Below are positions 1 to 8,390 of a stretch of DNA of 64,000 bases, one piece after another (positions within the stretch are counted from its first letter, which is position 1; each line of letters begins with the position of its first letter). The notes below the pieces were generated by a model, which did no database searches, was not told where the DNA came from, and worked only from the letters and a program-made list of their open reading frames with translations. This stretch comes from Bin5 sp965200685 (lineage in GTDB: Bacteria; Chloroflexota; Anaerolineae; Caldilineales; Caldilineaceae). The stretch spans positions 1,364,001-1,428,000 of the forward strand of contig OZ241379.1 in the NCBI GenBank assembly GCA_965200685.1. Direction: 5' to 3'. The position numbers and the translations under genes were made by a program.

Positions 1-1149
1 ACCCTCGTTGTGGGTATGCCGATGATGGCGTTACCGGTTTTGTTCGGCGAGATCGCTGCGGACTTGTCCCTCAATCTGCTGCAGATCGGGGTTGTGTGGG
101 GCGCGTCCGCGTTGCTAGGAGTCGGGATGAGCTTGGTCGGTGGCGTCATCGGCGACCGCATCGGGGCCAAACGGATGCTGGTGGTCGCCTGTCTGTTGTC
201 CGGAATTACCGGCGCGCTGCGGGCATTTGCCGGCGGCTATGGCAGCTTGGCGGCCACTGTTTTGGTGGCGGGTCTCTTCCCCATGGCTGTGCCGATGAAT
301 GTTCACAAGACCTGCGGCATCTGGTTTTCCGGGCCACGCTTGGGCTTGGCGAACGGTATCGTCTCCACAGGGATGGCTCTTGGATTCCTTCTCGGTTCGC
401 TGGTCAGTGCAACAGTTCTAGCACCGCTGTTGGGGGGCTGGCGCAATGTGCTGCTGTTTTACGGGGTAGTGGCGGTGGTCGTCAGTGTTCTGTGGCTGTT
501 CACAAAAGCAGAGCCGAGTGTCATCAAAAGAGAGCCTGTCATAGATAGGCCTGCCCGGCCTTCCCTACGAGCGGGGCTGCTGCATGTCAGCCGTCTGCGA
601 AATGTCTGGCTGTTGGGGTTGGCGATGTTTGGAATCGGCGGCGCGATTCAGGGATCTCTCGGCTATTTGCCGCTGTATTTGCGCGGACAAGGCTGGGAGC
701 CAGGGGCAGCGGACAGTGCATTGGCGAGCTTCCATTTCGCCAGTCTACTTTTTACGATTCCACTGGCCCTGCTTTCAGATAGGCTGGGCGCGCGCCGTCC
801 GCTGCTGTTGGTAGCAGCCCTGATGCTCGCCATCGGCTTCGGGCTGTTGTCTATCGCCCAAGGGGTGTTTATCTGGTTGTCCATCATGTTTGCCGGCATT
901 GTGCGGGATGGCTATATGGCGACGATGATGACGCTGATTATCGAATTGCGAGGCGTGGGCCCGGCCTTTGCCGGCACGGCCACTGGCCTGATTATGGGCC
1001 TTTCTCGCATCGGTTCTGTGGTGGCCCCTCCTATGGGCAATAGACTGGCAGACATCGGGCCGAGCGTGCCGTTTCTCTTCTGGTCGGCCCTGGCTCTAGT
1101 TGGTTGGGCCTCGCTGACAGCCGTGCGAGAAGAGAGCAGAGCTGCGTAG
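1..1149 (+). CDS. MFS transporter, 5' end cut by the window
   Basis: The frame is open to base 1, so the true start lies upstream; 382 residues are visible and roughly the first helix is missing. The protein is almost wholly hydrophobic, with about 11 membrane segments in two halves. The loop motif GDRIGAKRM near residue 50 is the motif A seen between helices 2 and 3 of Major Facilitator Superfamily carriers, and a second copy (SDRLGARRP) opens the C-terminal half. A central charged linker lies at about residues 155-185. It is probably a secondary importer or exporter of a small solute in the CynX/NimT-like part of the superfamily. The substrate cannot be read from sequence, and the next gene (rpsF) has its own promoter, so context does not help. 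Confidence 0.85.
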   Translation, partial: TLVVGMPMMALPVLFGEIAADLSLNLLQIGVVWGASALLGVGMSLVGGVIGDRIGAKRMLVVACLLSGITGALRAFAGGYGSLAATVLVAGLFPMAVPMNVHKTCGIWFSGPRLGLANGIVSTGMALGFLLGSLVSATVLAPLLGGWRNVLLFYGVVAVVVSVLWLFTKAEPSVIKREPVIDRPARPSLRAGLLHVSRLRNVWLLGLAMFGIGGAIQGSLGYLPLYLRGQGWEPGAADSALASFHFASLLFTIPLALLSDRLGARRPLLLVAALMLAIGFGLLSIAQGVFIWLSIMFAGIVRDGYMATMMTLIIELRGVGPAFAGTATGLIMGLSRIGSVVAPPMGNRLADIGPSVPFLFWSALALVGWASLTAVREESRAA

Positions 1150-1188
1150 AGAGCAACTGCAGTAACGTTCCACTGCACTTCGTTGTCT

Positions 1189-1217
1189 TTGGTGTAGGTG
1201 TAGGTCTGTGCTATACT
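1189..1217 (+). promoter_or_regulatory. Promoter of rpsF-rpsR
   Basis: TTGGTG (1189-1194) and TATACT (1212-1217) are separated by 17 bp, and TGC directly precedes the -10 as an extended element. It lies just after the MFS stop codon and about 120 bases before rpsF, leaving a leader of roughly 110 nt. Confidence 0.7.
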
Positions 1218-1232
1218 CTTCTCTGGTTTATG

Positions 1233-1260
1233 ACGAGGGACAGTTTGTCTGTTCCCTCGT
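1233..1260 (+). promoter_or_regulatory. Leader hairpin upstream of rpsF
   Basis: ACGAGGGACAG (1233-1243) pairs with CTGTTCCCTCGT (1249-1260), leaving one bulged base and a 5-base loop. A pyrimidine stretch follows but there is no clean T-run. The hairpin starts about 10 nt into the predicted transcript, so it could be an attenuator or a ribosomal-protein binding site. Residual termination of MFS transcription is the alternative. Confidence 0.5.
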
Positions 1261-1336
1261 TCTTTCTGTTCACAGTCTGATGCTGTGGACCTTTGTCCAT
1301 TGAGACACTGCTCAAGGAGAGGAGCGAAAAGGCGAA

Positions 1337-1624
1337 ATGAACAACTACGAATTGGTATACATCCTTCAACCGGAGTTGGAGGATGAGGGCATCAAAGCTG
1401 TGGATGATCGGGTCAGTCAGGCAATCGCTGGCGAACAGGGCACGATCACAGGTACTGAACTTTGGGGCAAGCGCCGCCTGGCCTATCCTATCAAAAAACA
1501 TTTTGAAGGATACTATATTCTGCACAATGTATCAATGCCTCCGGGCGCGGTGCGGAACGTTGAACGACAATTGCGGCTATCTGAAGACGTGTTACGTTTT
1601 CTCGTTGTCCGCGTTGAGGGGTAA
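1337..1624 (+). CDS. rpsF: 30S ribosomal protein S6
   Basis: 95 residues, the usual length for S6. The N-terminal strand MNNYELVYILQP and the block WGKRRLAYPIKKHFEGYY are typical of the family, and the C-terminal acidic tails of proteobacterial S6 are absent. A purine-rich ribosome site (AAGGAGAGG) precedes the ATG. S6 binds 16S rRNA in the platform together with S18, whose gene follows after 66 bases. The ssb gene that normally separates rpsF and rpsR in many phyla is missing here. Confidence 0.95.
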   Translation: MNNYELVYILQPELEDEGIKAVDDRVSQAIAGEQGTITGTELWGKRRLAYPIKKHFEGYYILHNVSMPPGAVRNVERQLRLSEDVLRFLVVRVEG

Positions 1625-1690
1625 CGGAATCGTTTTTCGTACACTGCAATTATTGGTTAGGAGAAACTGCAGTTTTCACAGGAGCATCGA

Positions 1691-2134
1691 ATGTCTGAAG
1701 AAACGCAAATGTCTGAAACAGCCACAGAAGAGCAGGTAGTTGACGAGGAGCCAAAGGAAGAAGAGGTTGCTGCGGTAGAGCAAGCTGGCCAGGTTGTGGC
1801 TACACTGTCTGAAGACCATAGCCCGGCAGACGAGGGTCCTACGGTCAGACGCGTGGAAGGTCCGGCCAATTTCAACCGCTCCAAACAGGGCGGTCAGCGG
1901 CGGAATCCTCGACACGTCGGGAATGATGTGCGCTTGGGAGACATCAACTACAAAAATGTGCAGGTACTCAGTCGATTTGTCGACAATTATGGGCGCATTC
2001 ACAATCGCCGCAAGACTCGTGTCAGCGCGAAGATGCAGCGCAAAGTTACTAGGGCCATCAAGCGGGCCAGACATCTGGCCCTGATGCCTTATACAGGCGA
2101 GCACATGCGTATCACAAGCAGACGCACCTCGTAG
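1691..2134 (+). CDS. rpsR: 30S ribosomal protein S18 with long acidic N-terminal extension
   Basis: 147 residues, about twice the normal S18. The last ~75 residues are the standard domain (DINYKNVQVLSRFVDNYGRI, then a basic helix ending YTGEHMRITSRR). The first ~65 residues are Glu/Ala/Val-rich, low-complexity and strongly acidic. The only in-frame ATG near a ribosome site (CAGGAGCATCGA) is the one used, so the extension looks translated; an ATG at codon 7 would shorten it only slightly. S18 partners S6 on the 30S platform. The gene stops 4 bases before the foldase gene, suggesting co-translation. Confidence 0.93.
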   Translation: MSEETQMSETATEEQVVDEEPKEEEVAAVEQAGQVVATLSEDHSPADEGPTVRRVEGPANFNRSKQGGQRRNPRHVGNDVRLGDINYKNVQVLSRFVDNYGRIHNRRKTRVSAKMQRKVTRAIKRARHLALMPYTGEHMRITSRRTS

Positions 2135-2138
2135 AGCA

Positions 2139-3524
2139 ATGGCGAAGAAGCGTAGACGACAAAGGCTGGAGGACGAACCGCAGGTCGTAAATCGGCGCGA
2201 GACCCGCATGCGCGCTCGGGATCGGAAACGCAACTATCGGCTTACCATGGTTGTTGGCGGAGCAGTTGGGTTGGCCCTTCTGCTAGTGGTCATTGGCGCG
2301 GTCAGGGAGCTGTTCATCAAACCCAACACCGTTTTGGTACAGGTTGCAGGTGAGACGATCATCACCCGGGATTTCTGGAAGCGCGCTCGGCTGCGGCAAA
2401 GCGAATTGGAGAATCAGCGATTCCAGTTGCTGGCGATTGCCCAGCAACTGGGCGATTCCAACCTATTCACCTCCCAGATCGCTTCGCTTGATGCAACCTT
2501 GGCCAGCCCTTTATCTCTGGGGACGCAGGTCCTCAATACCATGATTGAGGATACTGTCTTGCGGCTTAAGGCATCAGAATTGGGCGTTGCAGTGACTGAT
2601 GAAGAGGTGGAGGAAGCCTTGCGGGCAGAGGTCGCGCGGGGGCAGGGCGCGTTGACAGAGCAGCAAGCAACGGCCGAGGCTGCCAGCGAAGCGACGACCA
2701 GTTCTGCCTCCTTTACGCCGGTGCCTGAAGATGCCTCGAATGGTGAACCGACAGCAAGCGCGGCCACAGAGACCCCTGCAGAACCAGCACCGGTCTTGAC
2801 TGATGCGCTGTATCAGGAAGGCCTACGTACATTGGAGGACAACCTACGTTCCAGGGCCGGGATGATCTTGGCTGAATATCGTGAGGTGATCCGTATAAAT
2901 CTGATACGGACGAAAATGGAAGCCAAGATCGGCCAGGAGCAGGTCTCTACAACCGAAGAACAGGTACGAGTTCGGCACATTCTCATTTCCGTGGATGCAG
3001 AGGCGGAGCCGTCTGAGGGTGCGGAAGAACCTGCTGAAGAAACGACTTCTGCGATGGCTGCAGCAGATCCCTCTGAAGCGGAGATGCCGGATGCCAACAG
3101 CGACGGACGCGTTGATGATGCCGAGGCTTTGGCCTTTATGCAGGTGTTGCGGCAGCGTGTTTTGGATGGAGAGGATTTCGGCGAGCTGGCAATGCAGTAT
3201 AGCGATGACCCGGGCAGCGGTTCCCTCGGCGGTGAGCTAGGTTGGGCCGGCCGTGGGCGTTATGTAGCGGAGTTTGATGAAGCCGCATTCACATTGCCTA
3301 TTGGCGAGATCAGCGAGCCGGTCAAAACGACCTTTGGCTACCACCTCATTGAGGTGGTGGAACGGGACGACGAACGGCCAAAGGATGAAAACAGCTTGCC
3401 GCAGGAGTATGCCCAGGCCTTCCAGACTTGGCTGCAAGAGCAGGTGTTAGCCTTGGAGATCGACCGTCCCGCCAATCTATCCTCGTGGTTGCCCCAAGAT
3501 TTAGGGCAGCCGGCCGGCGGCTAA
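2139..3524 (+). CDS. Membrane-anchored parvulin-type peptidyl-prolyl isomerase (SurA/PrsA-like)
   Basis: 461 residues. A basic cytoplasmic N-terminus (1-33) is followed by one membrane helix (~35-58). A SurA/PrsA-like N-terminal helical region carries a Ser/Thr/Ala/Pro-rich spacer (~180-225), and a parvulin rotamase domain spans ~275-410 (VRHILIS, then FGELAMQYSDDPGS, GELGWAGRG, PVKTTFGYHLIEV). The rotamase domain is split after its first strand by an acidic insert of about 50 residues. That insert contains the 12-residue loop DANSDGRVDDAE (bases 3090-3125), which fits an EF-hand or dockerin calcium loop. The protein should fold exported proteins at the outer face of the membrane. The 203 bases to the convergent ABC gene show no clear terminator. 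Confidence 0.88.
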   Translation: MAKKRRRQRLEDEPQVVNRRETRMRARDRKRNYRLTMVVGGAVGLALLLVVIGAVRELFIKPNTVLVQVAGETIITRDFWKRARLRQSELENQRFQLLAIAQQLGDSNLFTSQIASLDATLASPLSLGTQVLNTMIEDTVLRLKASELGVAVTDEEVEEALRAEVARGQGALTEQQATAEAASEATTSSASFTPVPEDASNGEPTASAATETPAEPAPVLTDALYQEGLRTLEDNLRSRAGMILAEYREVIRINLIRTKMEAKIGQEQVSTTEEQVRVRHILISVDAEAEPSEGAEEPAEETTSAMAAADPSEAEMPDANSDGRVDDAEALAFMQVLRQRVLDGEDFGELAMQYSDDPGSGSLGGELGWAGRGRYVAEFDEAAFTLPIGEISEPVKTTFGYHLIEVVERDDERPKDENSLPQEYAQAFQTWLQEQVLALEIDRPANLSSWLPQDLGQPAGG

Positions 3525-3727
3525 CAGCCGAAACTAGGTGTTCATCTTGCTATTGCCGAGTATCCAGGGCCAAGCAAGAAGCCGCTACCCAGACGCGGCA
3601 GTCATCACGGCAACGACCATCTCCAGCAGCGCGCTCGTCTCGTCTAACATAACTCCTCTTGTGCGGAAGTGAAGCAGGTGAGGCTATCCTATGGAGACAT
3701 CGAAAACCTGTAAGTGGACAGGCGAGG

Positions 3728-4570
3728 TCAATTGTAAGCTGGGTGGTGCAAAGGTGATGGTTGGGAGCGATGTCCTCTCTCCTCACTTCTTCTGCAGCGG
3801 TCACGTATTTTGTTGACAAGCGCGCCGGCCTGGGGCCACGCCAGCATTTCTAGGGAGCGCGGGCGAGGTAGATCGATGTGGATGTCGTCCTGCACTCTTC
3901 CGGGCTGTCCTCCCAAAATTAGCACCCGGTCAGCGAGAAAGATGGCCTCCTGAATGCTATGGGTGATGATAAGCACGGTCTGGTTCTGACAAATACGCAG
4001 AAGTTCTTGGTTGAGACGTTCCCGGGTGAGCGCGTCTAGCGCACCGAAAGGCTCATCCATCAACAACAAAGAGGGTTCTTGCAGAAGGGTACGGGCAAGG
4101 GTCAGGCGCTGTGCCATCCCTCCAGAGAGTTGCGCTGGGTAGGCGTCGGCGAATTCTGCCAGCCCTACCAGCGTCAACGCTGCATGCGCTCGCTGTCTAG
4201 CATTTTCAAGACGGTTAGCACCGGTTTTGCGGGGTAGTGCTATTTGCGTCTTCTGTAATTCCAGAGGCAGCAAAACATTTTCAAGGGCTGTGCGCCATGG
4301 CATTAAATTCGTGTTCTGAAAGACGAACCCGATCTGTGGATGGGGGGCCTGCAGAGGTTGGCCTTTGAACAGAACTTGCCCTGTTTCCGGCCTCAACAGC
4401 CCGCCGAGAATGCGTAGGAGCGTTGATTTACCACTGCCGCTGGTGCCGACCACACAGACAAACTCGACTGCCTGTACATCAAAAGAGATCGAAGCCAAGG
4501 CCGGCGTGGCTCGGTTCCTGTCCCGGTAGGTGTGACTGATACTCTGCACTTGAAGAAGAGGATCTGTCAA
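3728..4570 (-). CDS. ABC transporter ATP-binding protein, riboflavin uptake unit
   Basis: 280 residues of the NitT/TauT (SsuB-like) ATPase family. Walker A is GTSGSGKST (42-50), the Q-loop glutamine is Q85 in GFVFQNTNLMPW, the signature is LSGGMAQ (148-154), Walker B is LLLMDEP (168-174) and the switch histidine is H204. All catalytic motifs are intact. It is the last gene of the unit ribX-ribY-ATPase behind an FMN riboswitch, so it most likely powers riboflavin import. The C-terminal ~25 residues (Arg/Glu/Ser/His-rich) look non-conserved. A gap of 70 bases separates it from ribY. Confidence 0.92.
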   Translation of the reverse strand: MTDPLLQVQSISHTYRDRNRATPALASISFDVQAVEFVCVVGTSGSGKSTLLRILGGLLRPETGQVLFKGQPLQAPHPQIGFVFQNTNLMPWRTALENVLLPLELQKTQIALPRKTGANRLENARQRAHAALTLVGLAEFADAYPAQLSGGMAQRLTLARTLLQEPSLLLMDEPFGALDALTRERLNQELLRICQNQTVLIITHSIQEAIFLADRVLILGGQPGRVQDDIHIDLPRPRSLEMLAWPQAGALVNKIRDRCRRSEERGHRSQPSPLHHPAYN

Positions 4571-4640
4571 CGTCTTGCCTCAGAAAGGTTGCGCTTACGT
4601 TGACTGCGCGCCCGGGCGCAGTCCTCACTCCGCATAGACG

Positions 4641-5618
4641 CTACTGGATAAATTCGTTCGTATACATCTCTGCTGGGTCGACCAACCGCTCCACAAAGCC
4701 TATGCGTAGCAGGAGCTCGGCCACTGTTTGCCATTCTGCGTCTGTTGTCGCGCCGGGGGTGCCTTCTGGGCGCGGTTGCCAGAAGGGGAGCGAAGCGTCG
4801 AACACGGCCCGGTTGACAGCACTGTCCGCCTCCGGCACAAATTTCAGCGCGATCGTAAAGGATTCGTCCGGATTGGCAAGGGTATAGGCAATTGATTTCT
4901 GTAGCGACCGCACCATTGCCTCTACGAGTTTCGGTTCGTTACGCAGAGTCTGTTCGTTGGTGACGAGCCCATTGGCCGGAATGTGCAGATATCGGTCCAG
5001 GGGGATCTGTACTGTTTCAATGCCTGCGCTTGCTAACACAACTGGCCCATTGACAGCATAATCTGCGGCAGCATCCACTCGGCCCTCACTCACTGCAGAT
5101 GCTTGGGTGAAACCAATGCTCTCCATTTGAATATCCGTTTCATTGAGACCGGCCACATCTAGCAACGCGCGTAGAGCAATATAGGTAGCCCCGAACGGCC
5201 CTGGTACGCCGATGGTGCGTCCTGCTAGGTCCGTGGGCCTGTGAATCCCGGCATCTGCTTTGGCAAAAATCGTAACTGGATAGCTTGTATACCAGTTCAG
5301 CACATATTTGACTGCTAGATCTTGGGCTCGACCAAGTACCAATTGGTCGCCGCTGGCGATGATAAACTGCAACTCATCGCTGGCGACCAGCTTCAGGTAG
5401 TCGTTTTCAAAGCCATATTCCATTGATAGGTCGATGTCCTCCTCTGCGAAAAAGCCTTTCTCAATCCCTACATAAAAGGGTGCAAACTGAACATTTGGAA
5501 CAAAGCCTACACCTAGTGTAATGGGCCGCAGGCTTTGTGATTGGGGCTCTACCACTGGGGGCGGAGAGCAGGCAGCTATGAGCAGAAACAGGAGAGGTAG
5601 CGGTATAATCTTGTTCAC
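4641..5618 (-). CDS. ribY: Riboflavin-binding lipoprotein of ABC transporter (RibY-like)
   Basis: 325 residues. A signal peptide ends in a lipobox, LIAAC (Cys at ~17), so the protein is predicted to be lipid-anchored outside the membrane. The body is the NMT1/THI5-like periplasmic fold (GVGFVPNVQFAPFYVGIEKG near residue 37, then a GVPGPFGATYIALRALL ligand-loop region near 140). By sequence alone this family is often annotated as thiamine-pyrimidine or nitrate/taurine binding. The FMN riboswitch upstream argues instead for riboflavin, as in the RibXY systems of Chloroflexi. It starts 2 bases after the permease stop. Confidence 0.85.
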   Translation of the reverse strand: MNKIIPLPLLFLLIAACSPPPVVEPQSQSLRPITLGVGFVPNVQFAPFYVGIEKGFFAEEDIDLSMEYGFENDYLKLVASDELQFIIASGDQLVLGRAQDLAVKYVLNWYTSYPVTIFAKADAGIHRPTDLAGRTIGVPGPFGATYIALRALLDVAGLNETDIQMESIGFTQASAVSEGRVDAAADYAVNGPVVLASAGIETVQIPLDRYLHIPANGLVTNEQTLRNEPKLVEAMVRSLQKSIAYTLANPDESFTIALKFVPEADSAVNRAVFDASLPFWQPRPEGTPGATTDAEWQTVAELLLRIGFVERLVDPAEMYTNEFIQ

Positions 5619-5620
5619 GT

Positions 5621-6457
5621 TTATTCTTTTACTCCTCGTATTAGATAGCTCTCCAGCAAAGTGATGCTCCAGTACATGGCTTGGGCAAGCAGCACGATCA
5701 TCAAGACAGCGACGAAAATCAATGAGGTATCGAGGATACCGCGGCCTAGATTGATGAGGAACCCCAGGCCTTCATCTGCGCCGACGAATTCGCCGACGAT
5801 TGCGCCGACAACGGCCAAAATGGCACTTAGTTTCAGGCCGCCGAAGATGACTGGCAGAGAGCCGGGCAATTCCAGTTTGAGGAAGATCTGCCGACGACTG
5901 GCCCGTAGGGAACGCATCAGATCTCGTAGGTCCGGGTCTATGTTGCGGATGCCAACGACTGTGCTGAGGAGGGTGGGGAAAAAGACCATGATTGCTGTTA
6001 CCAGTACTTTGCTCAATAGGCCACTGCCGAACCAGATGATCAAGAGTGGGGCGATAGCGACAACCGGAATCGTCTGGCTGGCGACGAGATAGGGCGATAG
6101 AATTCGGTCAAGGGTGAGGCTGCGTCCGAGCCAATAGCCTAGGGTAAAGGCTAGGGTCAGGCCGATAAGTAGCCCGGCAGCGATTGCCATTGTGGTGGCT
6201 TGGACATGCCACAGAAGCGAACCGTCCGCGGCCATGGAGAGGGCCTTCTGCAATACCTGCTGAGGCCGGGGTAGAATAAAGGCCGGATACTCCTGCCAAC
6301 GGATGAGCCCTTCCCACAGGAGTAGTATCCCGCACAGCACAAAGGGGAAAGCGGCCAAGGCCGGATGTTCTGTGATCCAAGCACGGATGTGGCCGGCTGT
6401 CTGCTTATGGCGAGCGGCTTGCGCGTCGGAGAAGAGAATTGGACTTTCATTCATCAT
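5621..6457 (-). CDS. ribX: ABC transporter permease, riboflavin uptake (RibX-like)
   Basis: About 278 residues with six predicted membrane helices and the BPD_transp_1 EAA loop (LRDLMRSLRASRRQIFLKLE, then LPGSLPVIFGGLKLS). The frame extends upstream to 6553, but that stretch overlaps the terminator hairpin of the leader. The tandem ATG codons at 6457 and 6454 lie just after the terminator and are the sensible starts; the ribosome site is weak (a T-rich tract). It is the first gene after the FMN riboswitch and should form the membrane channel with the ATPase at 3728-4570. TauC/SsuC-like similarity alone would not give the substrate. Confidence 0.87.
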   Translation of the reverse strand: MMNESPILFSDAQAARHKQTAGHIRAWITEHPALAAFPFVLCGILLLWEGLIRWQEYPAFILPRPQQVLQKALSMAADGSLLWHVQATTMAIAAGLLIGLTLAFTLGYWLGRSLTLDRILSPYLVASQTIPVVAIAPLLIIWFGSGLLSKVLVTAIMVFFPTLLSTVVGIRNIDPDLRDLMRSLRASRRQIFLKLELPGSLPVIFGGLKLSAILAVVGAIVGEFVGADEGLGFLINLGRGILDTSLIFVAVLMIVLLAQAMYWSITLLESYLIRGVKE

Positions 6458-6467
6458 GGTATGCTTT

Positions 6468-6506
6468 GAAAAACAAATGACCCGAAGCAATTTAGTGCTT
6501 CGGGTC
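6468..6506 (-). terminator. Intrinsic terminator of the FMN riboswitch expression platform
   Basis: On the minus strand a perfect 10-bp stem, GACCCGAAGC (6506-6497) and GCTTCGGGTC (6488-6479), closes an 8-base loop and is followed directly by ATTTGTTTTTC. It sits between the aptamer and ribX, as expected for FMN-dependent premature termination. Confidence 0.88.
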
Positions 6507-6626
6507 AAGGAACTGCGAACTTGGCACGCGGATGGTCGCCAAAAAGCCATCATCCCAGTGGAGAATCATCTCACGAACCACTGTAGACAGCCAAAAAGAA
6601 CAAGACAGCATCAATTCTTGCGCTTT

Positions 6627-6766
<140 letters not shown>

Positions 6767-6787
6767 TATTATGTAGTTGTATCATTG

Positions 6788-6816
6788 ATTATAACAGATC
6801 GTCCCTGCGATTGCAA
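6788..6816 (-). promoter_or_regulatory. Promoter of the FMN riboswitch-riboflavin importer unit
   Basis: On the minus strand TTGCAA (6816-6811), a 17-bp spacer and a consensus TATAAT (6793-6788) preceded by TGT. Predicted transcription starts near 6780, about 14 nt before the aptamer. The promoter lies immediately after the lysS stop codon. Confidence 0.88.
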
Positions 6817-6831
6817 GAAGGATTGCTGCTG

Positions 6832-8334
6832 TTAGCCCTCTTCACGTCGCAGATGGGGGAAAAGAATTACCTCCCGAATTGTGTCCCGATCTGTAAGCAG
6901 CATTGTCAAGCGGTCGATGCCCATACCGAATCCCCCAGTGGGGGGCATCCCGTAGGTGAGGGCCTCTACGTAATCGACATCTATTGGATGGGCCTCCTCA
7001 TCGCCATGTTCTGCTCGATAGTTTTCATGCAGGAAACGTTGCAGTTGGTCGATGGGATCATTTAGCTCGGTGAAGGCGTTGCAGAGTTCCATGCCGGCGG
7101 CAAAGCCTTCAAACCGCTCCACTAGGTGCTCGTCATCCGCTGCCCCTTTCGCCAAGGGGCTGATATCCCGGGGATAATCTACCAGAAAGGTAGGTTGAAT
7201 CAGGTTTGGCTCAACACATTTGGAGAGTAGATTGTCCACCAGATGGCCCCAATTGGCTTCTGCCGCGGCCTCGATCCCTTTGCTGTGCATCTGCGCCCGC
7301 AGCTTGTCCGCATTTGGGAACTGAACGTAGTCGATCCCTGAACTGTCATGGATCGCTTGGCGTAGGGGGATGCGGGGCCAGGGTGGGGAAAAATCGATCT
7401 CCTGCCCTTGCCAAGTGACAGTTGAACTGCCGGTCACCTGTTGGGCGGTGAAGGCGATCATCTCCTCCGCGCGCCGCATGACATCTTCATAGTCGGCGTA
7501 TGCCTCGTAAAATTCCAATTGAGTAAACTCGGGATTGTGCTTGAAGCTGACGCCCTCATTGCGAAAGTCTCGCCCGATCTCGTAGACGGCGGGGAAGCCG
7601 CCGACGATCAGCCGTTTCAAGTACAATTCAAAGCTAATACGTAAGTACAGGTCTTGATGGAGCTGGTTGTGATGGGTGATGAAAGGTTGGGCAGCAGCTC
7701 CGCCGTAAAGCGGCTGTAGAATCGGGGTCTCGACTTCAAGAAATCCGGCCCTATCCAAATAGGTACGTAGCGCACGCACGACCGCTGCGCGGGCCTGGAA
7801 GAGAGAGCGGACCTCTTGGTTGGCTAACAGGTCCACATAGCGTCGCCGGTAGCGAACCTCCGGGTCCCGCACGCCGTGCCATTTGTCCGGCATGGGCTTG
7901 AGTGTTTTGGAGAGGAAGGTCATCTCTTCAACGGCTACGCTCAACTCCTGGGTACGAGTGAAGGTCAGTGCTCCTGTCGCGCTGACGAAATCTCCTAGAT
8001 CGATGAGCCGCTTCCATACCTCATTGTACCAGCCTTCGGGCAGGTTATCCCGCTGCACCAGAAGCTGAATCTGACCAGTGCCGTCGTCTAGGTCAGCGAA
8101 GCTGACTTTTCCCATTACCCGGATGCGTTTGAGACGGCCAGCAACGCTGACTGTCATTGGGTCTTGGGTGCTATCATACAGGGCACGGGCTGCGGCAATT
8201 GAATGGGAGCGGTTGACCTGGGCCGGATATGGATCTATGCCCCGTTCTCGCAAGGCCGTCAGTTTTTGCAGGCGACTCTGTTCTTGGTCGCTTAAATTTT
8301 CAGGGTTGAACAGCTCTCGGGCATCATTCACCAC
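6832..8334 (-). CDS. lysS: Lysyl-tRNA synthetase, class II
   Basis: 500 residues, the normal length. The N-terminal OB-fold anticodon-binding domain (~60-165, VAGRLKRIRVMGKVSFADL) is followed by the class II catalytic core: motif 1 near the EVETPILQP region, motif 2 as GRDFRNEGVSFKHNPEFTQLE (shown to its Glu), and motif 3 as GFGMGIDRLTM close to the C-terminus. It charges tRNA-Lys in the cytoplasm. It follows greA by 56 bases on the same strand and probably shares its promoter. No terminator separates it from the riboflavin promoter, so read-through into the riboswitch leader is possible. Confidence 0.97.
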   Translation of the reverse strand: MVNDARELFNPENLSDQEQSRLQKLTALRERGIDPYPAQVNRSHSIAAARALYDSTQDPMTVSVAGRLKRIRVMGKVSFADLDDGTGQIQLLVQRDNLPEGWYNEVWKRLIDLGDFVSATGALTFTRTQELSVAVEEMTFLSKTLKPMPDKWHGVRDPEVRYRRRYVDLLANQEVRSLFQARAAVVRALRTYLDRAGFLEVETPILQPLYGGAAAQPFITHHNQLHQDLYLRISFELYLKRLIVGGFPAVYEIGRDFRNEGVSFKHNPEFTQLEFYEAYADYEDVMRRAEEMIAFTAQQVTGSSTVTWQGQEIDFSPPWPRIPLRQAIHDSSGIDYVQFPNADKLRAQMHSKGIEAAAEANWGHLVDNLLSKCVEPNLIQPTFLVDYPRDISPLAKGAADDEHLVERFEGFAAGMELCNAFTELNDPIDQLQRFLHENYRAEHGDEEAHPIDVDYVEALTYGMPPTGGFGMGIDRLTMLLTDRDTIREVILFPHLRREEG

Positions 8335-8390
8335 GCCTGGCTCCTGACAGAATAGATCCGAGTGGAGAGCAATGTACTGCAGCTCGCCTG

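Noticed and set aside
3525..3727. Terminator between the foldase gene and the convergent ABC gene
   Set aside because: No stem with an adjacent T-run was found on either strand in this 203-base gap.
3770..3800. Possible third copy of the ftsL/ftsI palindromic element at the end of the ABC ATPase gene
   Set aside because: Only a short CTCACTTCT-like stretch matches and the second arm is missing, so chance similarity is as likely.
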